In this document: positions 56,377 through 64,000 of the stretch, piece after piece
How the letters are laid out: every line of letters starts with the position of its first letter
Position numbering within the stretch: the first letter of the stretch is position 1
NCBI GenBank assembly: GCA_019056595.1
Contig: CP036163.1
Span: 4,774,001 to 4,838,000, forward strand
Length of the DNA: 64,000 nt
Direction: 5' to 3'
From: Pectobacterium atrosepticum
GTDB taxonomy: Bacteria; Pseudomonadota; Gammaproteobacteria; Enterobacterales; Enterobacteriaceae
The notes under the pieces: generated by a model
The model's database searches: none
What the model was told of the DNA's origin: nothing
Seen by the model: the letters and a program-made list of their open reading frames with translations, nothing else
Translations under genes and position numbers: made by a program

Positions 56377-58245
56377 ATGCAACAGGTAGCGGACTATTTT
56401 AATGCATTGAATCGTGACTATCTTGCGGTCCATCAGGCGAAAGAAGAACTGTTTTGGCAACTGTATATGGGAACGGGAAACGATGGGGTGTCTGAGCGTT
56501 TCTCCGCCGCAGAGAGCGCATATAAGCGCTTTATTTCGCAACCGCAGCGTTTGGCCGAGTTGAGAACGCATATCGCGACACTGGAGAATGGCCCGCGTGA
56601 TGAACAACAGCAGGCGCTGCTACATGGCTTGCAAGGTTGGTATCGGTTTTTTGACTGCAATGTGATTGAAGATCCGCAGGCTCAGGTGTTGATGGATGAG
56701 ATTATTGCAGCTGAAAGCGCGCTATACGCCAAGCGTAAATCCTATGAAATGACGCATCTGGATGCCAAGGGAGAACGTGTTTCCGCCTCGCTCGGAGAAC
56801 TGCTGACCAATCAGGCGACCAATGATACCGAAGCTTATCGTCAGAGTTCTCAGCAGGCGCTGCGCTCCCTGGAGCAATGGCTGTTGCAGAACGGTTTCCC
56901 TGAGCTGATTTCACTGCGTAACCGCTTTGCTCGTCAGATGGGCTATCGGAATTATTTTGACTATAAGGTCAATAAAACGGAGCAGATGACGCCGGAACAG
57001 CTCTTTGCCATCCTCGATCCTTTCGAAGAGCAGACCCGTGAAGCGACTGCCCGCAGCCTGAAAAATCTGGCGGATGAAAAGGGCGAAGATGCGCTGCAAC
57101 CGTGGAATATTCGCTATGCCAGCGCGGGTGATGTGACGCGCCAGCTCGATCCTTATTTCCCATTTTCTGCGTCGCTTGAACGTTGGATTAATAGCTTTAA
57201 GCGTTTGCGTATCGGGTTTAATGGCGCAGAAATGCAGCTCGATTTATTGGTGCGGAAAGGCAAATACGAGAACGGCTTTATGCACGGTCCGGTACCGCCG
57301 TTTGTGCAGGAAGGGAAATGGGTCCCTGCGCGGATTAATTTCACCAGTCTGGCAAAACCGGATCAAATTGGTAGCGGTGCCAGCGGTATTAATACGCTGT
57401 TCCATGAAGGTGGACACGCCGCGCATTTTGCCAATATTCGGCAGAATGCCCCCTGTTTTTCACAGGAGTTTCCGCCAACTTCGATGGCCTACGCTGAAAC
57501 ACAGTCGATGTTCTGCGACAGCCTGTTGGGCGATGCTGACTGGTTAAAACGTTATGCAAAGAATGCGCAGGGAGAGACGATTCCTGATGAGTTGATCCGT
57601 GCGGATATCAGTACTCAGCAGCCGATGCGAGCCTTCAACGATCGACATATCCTGCTGGTGCCGTATTTTGAGTGGCAGCTCTATTCGTGGGATGACGAAG
57701 CACGCACGCCGGAAGCGATGACCAAATTGGCACGCGACACCGAGCAGCGTATTCTGGGCACTAGCGGTAGCCCGCGTCCAACGTTAGCGATTCCGCATCT
57801 ACTGTCTATGGAATCGGCATGTTCTTATCAGGGATATCTGCTGGCGCTGATGGCGGTGGAACAGACGCGGAGCTACTTTCTGCAACGCGACGGCTATTTG
57901 ACGGACAACCCAGCTATTGGCCCCGATCTGGCGCAGCACTATTGGTTGCCAGGTAATAGCGTGAGCCATGACGATACACTGCGTAGTTTGACGGGTGAAG
58001 GATTCAATCCCGCCTATCTGGCACAGGCCTGTAACCTGACGGTGGAAGAAGCCTGGAAACAGGCGGAAGGCACGATGGCGCAGGCCGCTCGTCGTCCTCA
58101 GCCTGAAGCGGATTTCGATCTGTCCGCTCGTATTCGGGTGGTCGATGGTAGCCGTGTACTGGCGGATAATGAACAGGGTGATGAGAAGATGTGCCAGGAT
58201 TTTGCGGCGTTTATTGAGCGGGAATATCCGCGTTCACAGATATAA
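56377..58245 (+). CDS. M3-family oligopeptidase
   Basis: 622 residues. A cytoplasmic zinc metallopeptidase related to oligoendopeptidase F and thimet oligopeptidase. NTLFHEGGHAAHFAN carries the HExxH zinc ligands and catalytic Glu; MAYAETQSMFCDSLL supplies the third ligand Glu. No signal peptide. Function is likely peptide turnover. It follows ybiB by 86 bases on the same strand. Confidence 0.88.
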   Translation: MQQVADYFNALNRDYLAVHQAKEELFWQLYMGTGNDGVSERFSAAESAYKRFISQPQRLAELRTHIATLENGPRDEQQQALLHGLQGWYRFFDCNVIEDPQAQVLMDEIIAAESALYAKRKSYEMTHLDAKGERVSASLGELLTNQATNDTEAYRQSSQQALRSLEQWLLQNGFPELISLRNRFARQMGYRNYFDYKVNKTEQMTPEQLFAILDPFEEQTREATARSLKNLADEKGEDALQPWNIRYASAGDVTRQLDPYFPFSASLERWINSFKRLRIGFNGAEMQLDLLVRKGKYENGFMHGPVPPFVQEGKWVPARINFTSLAKPDQIGSGASGINTLFHEGGHAAHFANIRQNAPCFSQEFPPTSMAYAETQSMFCDSLLGDADWLKRYAKNAQGETIPDELIRADISTQQPMRAFNDRHILLVPYFEWQLYSWDDEARTPEAMTKLARDTEQRILGTSGSPRPTLAIPHLLSMESACSYQGYLLALMAVEQTRSYFLQRDGYLTDNPAIGPDLAQHYWLPGNSVSHDDTLRSLTGEGFNPAYLAQACNLTVEEAWKQAEGTMAQAARRPQPEADFDLSARIRVVDGSRVLADNEQGDEKMCQDFAAFIEREYPRSQI

Positions 58246-58259
58246 GGCTGAAAAGAAGT

Positions 58260-58279
58260 AAGGGGGCGAAAGCCCCCTT
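58260..58279. terminator. Hairpin between the M3 peptidase gene and glnQ
   Basis: AAGGGGGC (58260-58267) and GCCCCCTT (58272-58279) with a GAAA tetraloop. It lies between converging genes. Flanking T runs are weak in either direction, but the stem and tetraloop are very stable. Confidence 0.65.
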
Positions 58280-58284
58280 GTTGA

Positions 58285-59007
58285 TCAGGATACGTGTTGC
58301 AGGAATTCACGCAGGCGATCGCTGGGTGGATTCGTAGTCAGCGTTTCCGGGTCGCCATCTTCTGCGATGCGGCCTTTATCAATAAAGATCAGGCGTGAAG
58401 CCACCTTACGCGCAAAGCCCACTTCGTGGGTGACGATAACCATCGTCATGCCTTCTTCGGCCAGATCTTTCATTACGGTCAGCACTTCATGACGCAGCTC
58501 TGGATCCAGTGCAGACGTCGGCTCATCAAACAGCATCAGCTTCGGTTTGACGGCCAGCGCGCGGGCGATTGCTACACGCTGCTGTTGGCCACCGGAAAGC
58601 TCGGAAGGATAGTGATGCGCGCGTTCTGACAGACCTACTTTCGCCAGCAATTCTAGCGCCAGTTTCTCAGCCTCCGCTTTACTCGCACCGCGCACTCGGA
58701 TCGGACCGAACGCGACGTTTTCCAGCGCGGTAAGATGCGGAAACAGATAAAACTGCTGGAAAACCATCCCTGCTTCCTGACGGATCAAGCGCTCATCAAC
58801 GCGAGGATCGTTCACTTTGAGGCCGTCAACAATCAATTCACCGCTGGTAATCTCTTCCAGCTTATTGATGCAGCGCAGCAGCGTGGATTTACCCGAGCCT
58901 GAAGGCCCGATAATGACGACAACTTCACCCTGACCGATGGTGAGATCGATATCGTGTAAGACCTGTGTCTTGCCAAAGTGTTTGGATACGTTTTTAAATT
59001 CAATCAT
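58285..59007 (-). CDS. glnQ: Glutamine ABC transporter, ATP-binding protein
   Basis: 240 residues, the family length. [15 protein letters not shown] (Walker A), [16 protein letters not shown] (signature), [14 protein letters not shown] (Walker B) and VTHEV (switch His) are all intact. Last gene of glnHPQ; its start overlaps glnP by four bases. Powers glutamine import. Confidence 0.97.
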   Translation of the reverse strand: MIEFKNVSKHFGKTQVLHDIDLTIGQGEVVVIIGPSGSGKSTLLRCINKLEEITSGELIVDGLKVNDPRVDERLIRQEAGMVFQQFYLFPHLTALENVAFGPIRVRGASKAEAEKLALELLAKVGLSERAHHYPSELSGGQQQRVAIARALAVKPKLMLFDEPTSALDPELRHEVLTVMKDLAEEGMTMVIVTHEVGFARKVASRLIFIDKGRIAEDGDPETLTTNPPSDRLREFLQHVS

Positions 59008-59663
59008 ATAATCTTAAGTCTTCTTTCCAGACGACGCAGAATAAAGCTGAGGACCAGCGTGATGCACAGGTAAATAATGGCAACCGCAGTCCAGATTTCC
59101 AGCGCACGGAAGTTGCCCGCGATGATTTCCTGACCCGAACGCGTGAGTTCAGCCACGCCGATGACAATAAACAGTGAGGTATCTTTGATACTGATAATCC
59201 ACTGATTACCCAGCGGCGGCAGCATACGACGCAGGGCGAGTGGAGCAATCACATGACGTAACGTCGCGCTACGAGATAGCCCAAGCGCCAGACCCGCTTC
59301 ACGAAAGCCGTTATGAATTGATAATACCGAACCACGGGTAATTTCCGCGATATAAGCACCAGAGTTAATCATGATGGTCACTACGGCGGCGGCAAAAGGG
59401 TCAATCCGCACGGACGTGAAAATCATCGGCAAGGCGAAGTAAATAAACATCACCTGCACAACAATGGGGGTACCGCGAATAATTTCAATAAAAACGAGCG
59501 AAATACGGCTGGAAAACCAGCCGCCGTAGGCGCGGGCAAAACCCGCAACCACGCCAATCACCAGGCCGCCAAGCAGACCCAGAACAGAAATCAACAACGT
59601 CATTTTTGCCCCTTCCAACAGGAGGGGCAGAGAAGGCCAAATGGCACTCCAATCAAACTGCAT
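59004..59663 (-). CDS. glnP: Glutamine ABC transporter, permease
   Basis: 219 residues. Five membrane segments. The coupling loop [20 protein letters not shown], contacting GlnQ, and [14 protein letters not shown] are signatures of polar amino acid permeases. 26 bases after glnH. Confidence 0.96.
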   Translation of the reverse strand: MQFDWSAIWPSLPLLLEGAKMTLLISVLGLLGGLVIGVVAGFARAYGGWFSSRISLVFIEIIRGTPIVVQVMFIYFALPMIFTSVRIDPFAAAVVTIMINSGAYIAEITRGSVLSIHNGFREAGLALGLSRSATLRHVIAPLALRRMLPPLGNQWIISIKDTSLFIVIGVAELTRSGQEIIAGNFRALEIWTAVAIIYLCITLVLSFILRRLERRLKII

Positions 59664-59689
59664 GGAATATCTCCAGATTAAATCGGCAA

Positions 59690-60439
59690 TTACTTAGGTT
59701 CTACGCCAAACCACTTCTTGTAGATCTCAGCATAAGTGCCGTTTTCACGCAGTGTTTTCAGGGCGCCATTCACTTTTTCACGCAGCTCGTTGCTGCCTTT
59801 CGGGAACGCGATGCCGTATTGCTGAGCTTTAATGGAATCACCTACCGCTTTAAACTGGCCGTTGCCTGCGGTTTTGATGAAGTAGAGAATATTTGGCGTG
59901 TCGTGCAGCACGGCGTCAGCACGGTTGGTGCCCAGTTCCATATAGGCGTTGTCGATGTTCGGGAACTGGCGCAGATCTTTGGTTTTGATATTGGCTTTCG
60001 CGTAATCCACGGAACCTGTGCCGCTCTTCACCGCAACCACTTTACCAGCCAAGTCCTGCTCGCCTTTGATATCGTTGTTGTCTGCTTTAACCATCACCAG
60101 CAGGCCGCTGTCGTAGTAACCGTCAGAGAAATCGATTGCTTTTTTACGCTCTTCGGTAATGGTAATGCCTGCGAGCGCCAGATCGATGTTACGCGTTTGC
60201 AGGGCAGGAATAATACCGCCGAAGTCCATTGGCTTCAGGGTGTACTTCAAGTTGAGTTGTTTAGCGATAGCATCCCAGAGGTCGATGTCAAAACCGACGT
60301 ACTTGTCGCCTTGTTTGAATTCAAAAGGGACGAAAGCAGTGTCTGTTGCGACAATCAGTTCTTTCTCAGCGGCATAGCTGGATACGCTCATCATCAGCGT
60401 CAATGCAGCCAAAGAGGCCTTAAGTAGTGATTTCATCAA
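59690..60439 (-). CDS. glnH: Glutamine-binding periplasmic protein
   Basis: 249 residues. A signal peptide (cut after SYA) precedes [19 protein letters not shown] and [15 protein letters not shown], the start of the polar amino acid binding fold. [25 protein letters not shown] holds ligand-contact residues. First gene of glnHPQ. In E. coli it is NtrC/sigma-54 controlled; I could not find a clear sigma-54 site here. Confidence 0.96.
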   Translation of the reverse strand: MMKSLLKASLAALTLMMSVSSYAAEKELIVATDTAFVPFEFKQGDKYVGFDIDLWDAIAKQLNLKYTLKPMDFGGIIPALQTRNIDLALAGITITEERKKAIDFSDGYYDSGLLVMVKADNNDIKGEQDLAGKVVAVKSGTGSVDYAKANIKTKDLRQFPNIDNAYMELGTNRADAVLHDTPNILYFIKTAGNGQFKAVGDSIKAQQYGIAFPKGSNELREKVNGALKTLRENGTYAEIYKKWFGVEPK

Positions 60440-60783
60440 ATCCTTCCTATTTAGCGGTTGTGGGAGCTTTTTGTTTTACAGGCGTTTTAAGCATAGTACG
60501 AAAGTGGAACCCATTAGAACATTAGGTCAGTTATCATGCGTTGTGCTTAACCTGTTGTTTTTATTTTATTACCTTGCTAGTGGTGAAATTTTCATCTCCA
60601 ATTCGCTTAGGCAAGGCGCTGTTATGATTAACTGATTTATACGAGGGAAACAACCGTTGATTAGCGTTATGGCCAATTAATGGAGACAAAAGCTAATTTT
60701 TTGAGCGTCTTAACGGATAAAATGCGTGGTTTGTGCGGGTAACACGAAGAAAGAGGGTGGATTGAGTGGATTTATTAATGAGT
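60440..60783. other. Intergenic region between dps and glnH
   Basis: About 345 bases without a gene. It should contain the glnH promoter on the minus strand. No clear sigma-54 element, NtrC site or RNA gene was recognised. Confidence 0.35.
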
Positions 60784-60806
60784 AAAAAGGCTGCTTAAGC
60801 AGCCTT
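60784..60806 (-). terminator. Intrinsic terminator of dps
   Basis: A perfect 20-base palindrome, AAGGCTGCTT and AAGCAGCCTT (60787-60806), is followed on the minus strand by a run of five T (60784-60788, partly in the stem). It begins 28 bases past the dps stop. Confidence 0.85.
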
Positions 60807-60833
60807 CAAAGCGTTCCGGGACTACAACACCGA

Positions 60834-61337
60834 TTACTCGATGTTTGATTCAATGAACCACAGGAACTGATCCAGATCGCGTGATGCGGCGGTCAGAATG
60901 TCCGCAGAGGCCTCATCTTCCGTTTTACCAATGGCCTGACGTACGTTGTTAGCGACAATCGCATAACGCTCGGCGAGCGCTTTCAAATGATCCTGAACGC
61001 TATGGATAGTGGTCGGATAGCTTTTCAGCGACGTTTGTTTACCCACAATTTGCACGGTACCCAGCGCGACACCGCCTATCTGCACGACGCGTTCGGCGAT
61101 GGTGTCCTGATGGTCAATAATCGAGGTGCGGAAGCCATCAAGCATTTCATGAACGGCGATAAAATTTGCGCCACGCATGTTCCAGTGCGCCTGCTTGGTA
61201 ATCAACGACAGATCGATGAAATCAACAACCAGTTGGTTTAACAGCGCGATAGTCGAGGTTTTAACGCTATCGTCCAAATCATTGCGAGTGTAAAGCAGTT
61301 CGGACGGTGCTGATTTCACGAGTTTGGCGGTAGACAT
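60834..61337 (-). CDS. dps: DNA-binding ferritin-like protein Dps
   Basis: 167 residues, as in E. coli. A dodecameric ferritin-like protein that coats DNA in starvation and oxidises iron with peroxide. [20 protein letters not shown] and [27 protein letters not shown] supply the ferroxidase His, Asp and Glu residues at the dimer interface. The Lys-bearing N-terminal tail ([12 protein letters not shown]) binds DNA. A GAGAGGAT ribosome site precedes the ATG. Confidence 0.97.
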   Translation of the reverse strand: MSTAKLVKSAPSELLYTRNDLDDSVKTSTIALLNQLVVDFIDLSLITKQAHWNMRGANFIAVHEMLDGFRTSIIDHQDTIAERVVQIGGVALGTVQIVGKQTSLKSYPTTIHSVQDHLKALAERYAIVANNVRQAIGKTEDEASADILTAASRDLDQFLWFIESNIE

Positions 61338-61646
61338 AGTAGTTATCCTCTCTTTAATTTCATAGTCTGACTGTTCAACGTGACTAATTATAGCAGTGGT
61401 GAAAATTAATATTGAAAAGAATTACCTATCAAATGAATAGCTATAGCATAACGACATTGTGGTTATTTGTGGTCGGGATTTATCTGATATCAATAATGTG
61501 GGAATAGTGATGCAAGGGAAATATTTTAATTGTCTCCGTAACATAATCTCACATATTGATAAATATCATTACTGCTTAGGTGGAAATGGTTATTATTCTC
61601 TGCTTTTCTCTTAAAGTATATTAGGTGTTATTAAAGGGCGTCATGA
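61338..61646. promoter_or_regulatory. Divergent promoter region of dps and the P-loop kinase gene
   Basis: About 310 AT-rich bases. On the minus strand TATAAT (61387-61392) is a good -10 for dps, 49 bases upstream of its start, with no good -35 at 17 bases; such promoters often use sigma-S. The half toward 61646 should hold the promoter of the next gene. No operator was recognised. Confidence 0.45.
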
Positions 61647-62201
61647 ATGATGAGAATCAATATTATTGGCACCAGCGGAAGTGGTAAGTCTACGCTCGCT
61701 CGTCGTTTGTCTGTAAAGTTGGATACGGCCTATGTTGAAATGGATGCGTTGTTTTGGCTGAGCGACTGGCAAGGAAGAACGGATGCCGAATTTTTTCAAC
61801 GGCTTGAAGACGCGCTAGAACCAGACAGTTGGGTGCTGGATGGTAACTATAATCGAACGCGAGATATAAAATGGCGCAATGTTGAGGTCGTGATTTGGGT
61901 CGATTATTGCTTTACCCGCACGCTTTTTCAGGCGGTAAGACGCGCCTATCTTCGGGCGTGGCACAAAGAAGAACTTTGGAGTGGTACCGGTAATAAAGAA
62001 TTTTTTCTCCGCAGTTTCTTCAGTCGTGATTCGATTATCCTCTGGACAATAAAAACCTATTCAAAAAATCGGAAACGGTATTTGGCGGATTTAGCTAACC
62101 CTCTTTATCGCCATATCCGCTTTATTACGCTGCGTTCTCCTCGGGAATGTGAAACCTTTCTGCAACACCTTCCCAAGGAAATACGCACTCATTCTGCTTG
62201 A
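61647..62201 (+). CDS. P-loop small-molecule kinase-like protein (FlaR/adenylate-kinase-like)
   Basis: 184 residues. [16 protein letters not shown] (P-loop) is followed by EMDALFWLSDWQGR and DGNYNRTRDIKWR, the pattern of proteins annotated as topology-modulation FlaR or AAA-family ATPases, related to adenylate and shikimate kinases. The substrate is unknown. It converges on rhtA with a 13-base overlap of the two coding ends. Not present at this spot in E. coli; probably acquired. Confidence 0.8.
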   Translation: MMRINIIGTSGSGKSTLARRLSVKLDTAYVEMDALFWLSDWQGRTDAEFFQRLEDALEPDSWVLDGNYNRTRDIKWRNVEVVIWVDYCFTRTLFQAVRRAYLRAWHKEELWSGTGNKEFFLRSFFSRDSIILWTIKTYSKNRKRYLADLANPLYRHIRFITLRSPRECETFLQHLPKEIRTHSA

Positions 62202-63076
62202 GTTGTCGCTTTGGTCGCGCCCGCTGATTTTATTGTCAACGTTGCACCTATTGACGCAATGATAATAAACATCAGCGCCATCCACTGTATGAATGCCAGA
62301 TGCTCACCGAGGAAGAGGATGCCAGATAAGGCGGCAATAGCGGGCTCCATGCTCATCAGCGTGCTGAACGTTCTGGCGGGCAGACGGGTTAAGGCCACCA
62401 TCTCCAGAGAATAAGGCAGTGCGGTGGATAGGATGGCGACGGCAATGCCGAGTGGGAGTATCGAGAACGAAAACAGCGTGCTCTCCGCGTAATACACACC
62501 GATAGGGCAGAAGATCAGCGCCGCAATACAGGATCCGACGGCGACGGTGCCTGGCCCATGATTTGCCCCCGCTTTTTGTCCAAATAGAATATAGAGCGCC
62601 CAGCAGGCGCCTGCACCCACGGCGCAAGCGGCACCGGTCAAGTCAACATTGCCGATATTGTGACCCAGTGGCAATAAGAACCACAGCCCCGCAACAGCCA
62701 GAAAAACCCATAGAAAATCAATAGGTCTACGTGAGGCTAACATAGCAACGGCAAGCGGACCGGTGAATTCCAGTGCGACAGCAATGCCGAGCGGCACCGT
62801 TTGCAATGAGAGGTAGAACAAAAAGTTCATGCCACCCAGCGTAATGCCATAAACCAGCAGCGGTAGGCGGTTACTGCTAAAGCGCATACGCCACGGCTTG
62901 AAGATGATACACAGAATGATCGTCCCAATTCCCAGACGCAATGCTGTGACGCCCGTTGCCCCGATGAGCGGAAACAGACTTTTTGCCAGAGCGGCTCCGC
63001 TTTGGATAGAAAGCATCGAGATAATGATGAGCAACACAGGGACGAATGAAGACGAGCGGTGGGAAAATAAGGTCAT
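62189..63076 (-). CDS. rhtA: Threonine/homoserine exporter RhtA
   Basis: 295 residues from the ATG at 63074-63076, the E. coli length; the extension to 63124 is rejected. Ten membrane segments forming two EamA repeats. SIQSGAALAKSLFPLIGATGVTALRLG and LPYSLEMVALTRLPARTFSTLMSMEPA are close to E. coli RhtA. Position between dps and ompX is conserved. Exports threonine and homoserine. Confidence 0.95.
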   Translation of the reverse strand: MTLFSHRSSSFVPVLLIIISMLSIQSGAALAKSLFPLIGATGVTALRLGIGTIILCIIFKPWRMRFSSNRLPLLVYGITLGGMNFLFYLSLQTVPLGIAVALEFTGPLAVAMLASRRPIDFLWVFLAVAGLWFLLPLGHNIGNVDLTGAACAVGAGACWALYILFGQKAGANHGPGTVAVGSCIAALIFCPIGVYYAESTLFSFSILPLGIAVAILSTALPYSLEMVALTRLPARTFSTLMSMEPAIAALSGILFLGEHLAFIQWMALMFIIIASIGATLTIKSAGATKATTQAE

Positions 63077-63452
63077 TCTTGTGGCCTTAAAACAGGTATA
63101 ACATTCCGTTGCTATTATATCCAATTGTAAACAATTTGTCTGGTATGAATTGACTTTTGTTGACCTTTATTTACGCATCATTTAATTGATTTATTCTTTT
63201 ATAGCACTATTAGCATAGAAACTGAGCGAGAAATTCAGATTTGTCTGTTTTACCACCCTGTGGTGAATTTATTTTTAATCTAACTGTCACAATAAAAAAT
63301 TCAATATAATTAGTGTGATAGATAGGTTTTGACAATATTTGTTACATCTAAAGGCTAATTGATAAATATTTATAGGGCGGCAAGTTCCGAACTTCTTTGT
63401 TATATTTACTGCGTTAGTTAGTCTTTCATAAAATGAATTTGAGGCTGTAAAT
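63077..63452. other. Divergent intergenic region of rhtA and ompX
   Basis: About 375 AT-rich bases with no gene seen. It holds the rhtA promoter and the ompX promoter and leader. The ompX ribosome site is GAGG, nine bases before its ATG. Confidence 0.4.
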
Positions 63453-63968
63453 ATGAAAAAAATCGCGTGTCTTTCCGCTCTGGCTTGTGTATTAGCCGTT
63501 GGCGCAGGTTCTGCATTTGCTGGTCAAAGTACTGTAACTGCAGGCTATGCTCAAGGTGATGCTCAGGGCGTACAAAATAAAGTTAAAGGTTTTAACCTGA
63601 AATATCGTTATGAGCAAGATAATAACCCACTGGGCGTTATTAGCTCGTTCACCTACCTGGAAAAAAATGGTAGTGATGACGGCTTCTACAGCAAAGGCCA
63701 ATACATGGGCTTCACTGCTGGTCCTGCTTACCGTCTGAATGACTGGGCAAGCCTGTACGGCGTTGTCGGTTTCAGCCATGGTAAAGTAACAAGCAACAAC
63801 ACCAACGGCCAGGATAACGCCAGCAATGACGATTACGGCTTCACTTACGGTGCTGGTGTTCAGTTCAACCCAATCCAAGACGTTGCTCTGGATGTTGGTT
63901 ACGAACAAAGCCGTATCCGCAGTGTTGATGTTGGTGCCTGGGCTGTTGGCGTGGGTTACCGCTTCTAA
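63453..63968 (+). CDS. ompX: Outer-membrane protein OmpX
   Basis: 171 residues, as in E. coli. A signal peptide ends AFA; then an eight-strand barrel of the Ail/Lom/OmpX family: STVTAGYAQGDAQG, GFNLKYRYEQDNNPLGV, FTAGPAYRLNDWASLYGVVG, and the C-terminal YEQSRIRSVDVGAWAVGV ending in Phe. It has roles in adhesion and resistance to complement-type defence in relatives; in E. coli the mRNA is a target of small RNAs. Confidence 0.97.
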   Translation: MKKIACLSALACVLAVGAGSAFAGQSTVTAGYAQGDAQGVQNKVKGFNLKYRYEQDNNPLGVISSFTYLEKNGSDDGFYSKGQYMGFTAGPAYRLNDWASLYGVVGFSHGKVTSNNTNGQDNASNDDYGFTYGAGVQFNPIQDVALDVGYEQSRIRSVDVGAWAVGVGYRF

Positions 63969-63971
63969 TCT

Positions 63972-63988
63972 AACCCTGTAGGGTTTTT
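63972..63988 (+). terminator. Short intrinsic terminator after ompX
   Basis: AACCCT (63972-63977) pairs with AGGGTT (63980-63985), running into TTTT. It begins three bases past the stop. The tiny loop means the real stem is a base or two shorter. Confidence 0.6.
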
Positions 63989-64000
63989 ACCCTCAGCGTT

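Overview
The window looks like chromosome of a soft-rot enterobacterium, most likely Pectobacterium. The core proteins (Cdd, BioABFCD, UvrB, YbhK, MoaABCDE, YbhL, RhlE, DinG, YbiB, GlnHPQ, Dps, RhtA, OmpX) read like close relatives of the E. coli proteins. Mixed in are plant-pathogen genes: a GH12 secreted cellulase (CelS) and a serralysin protease with its own type I exporter (PrtW-Inh-PrtDEF). These identifications come from remembered family sequences and visible motifs; no database was searched.

Layout. 1-1.4 kb: cdd (cut by the window edge) and yohJK, with a twin-CRP-type cdd control region. 1.6-2.4 kb: celS in AT-rich surroundings. 2.7-7.7 kb: divergent bioA / bioBFCD around a BirA operator. 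7.7-12.4 kb: uvrB behind a long leader with a LexA box and a DnaA-box palindrome, a VOC protein, and ybhK, flanked by two copies of a 127-bp MITE-like repeat. 12.6-16.3 kb: Moco riboswitch, moaABCDE and ybhL. 16.5-22.8 kb: Fur box, a possible small RNA or attenuator, a TonB-dependent receptor and a FecBCDE-type ABC importer. 23-25.6 kb: rhlE, then an Xre/RES toxin-antitoxin pair beside a truncated transporter. 25.7-33.7 kb: pepT, a DppA-like binding protein, queH, dusC, and mmuPM plus an unknown gene behind MetJ boxes. 34-40.9 kb: class IV adenylate cyclase, FMN-binding protein, membrane protein, pbpG, a GST, bglX and idi. 40.9-44.9 kb: a small membrane ORF, a LysE-type exporter with an AraC regulator, and dinG. 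45.3-51.8 kb: a variant repeat copy and the prtW-inh-prtDEF cluster. 52-55.3 kb: a Mu-like prophage remnant with an intact lysis cassette and truncated tail genes. 55.3-64 kb: ybiB, an M3 peptidase, glnHPQ, dps, a P-loop kinase-like protein, rhtA and ompX.

How parts fit together. In E. coli dinG and ybiB are neighbours. Here the protease cluster and the phage remnant, about 10.4 kb, sit between them, so this spot looks like an insertion site. The most unusual items are: (1) a complete holin / transglycosylase / Rz cassette directly after the protease exporter, with an out-of-frame Rz1-like lipoprotein ORF embedded in the Rz-like gene; (2) a Fur-box-linked promoter and strong terminator upstream of the siderophore receptor that could define an iron-responsive small RNA or attenuator; (3) the RES-Xre pair whose inverted-repeat operator frames its own -10 box; and (4) a repeat family with conserved ends and a replaced core.
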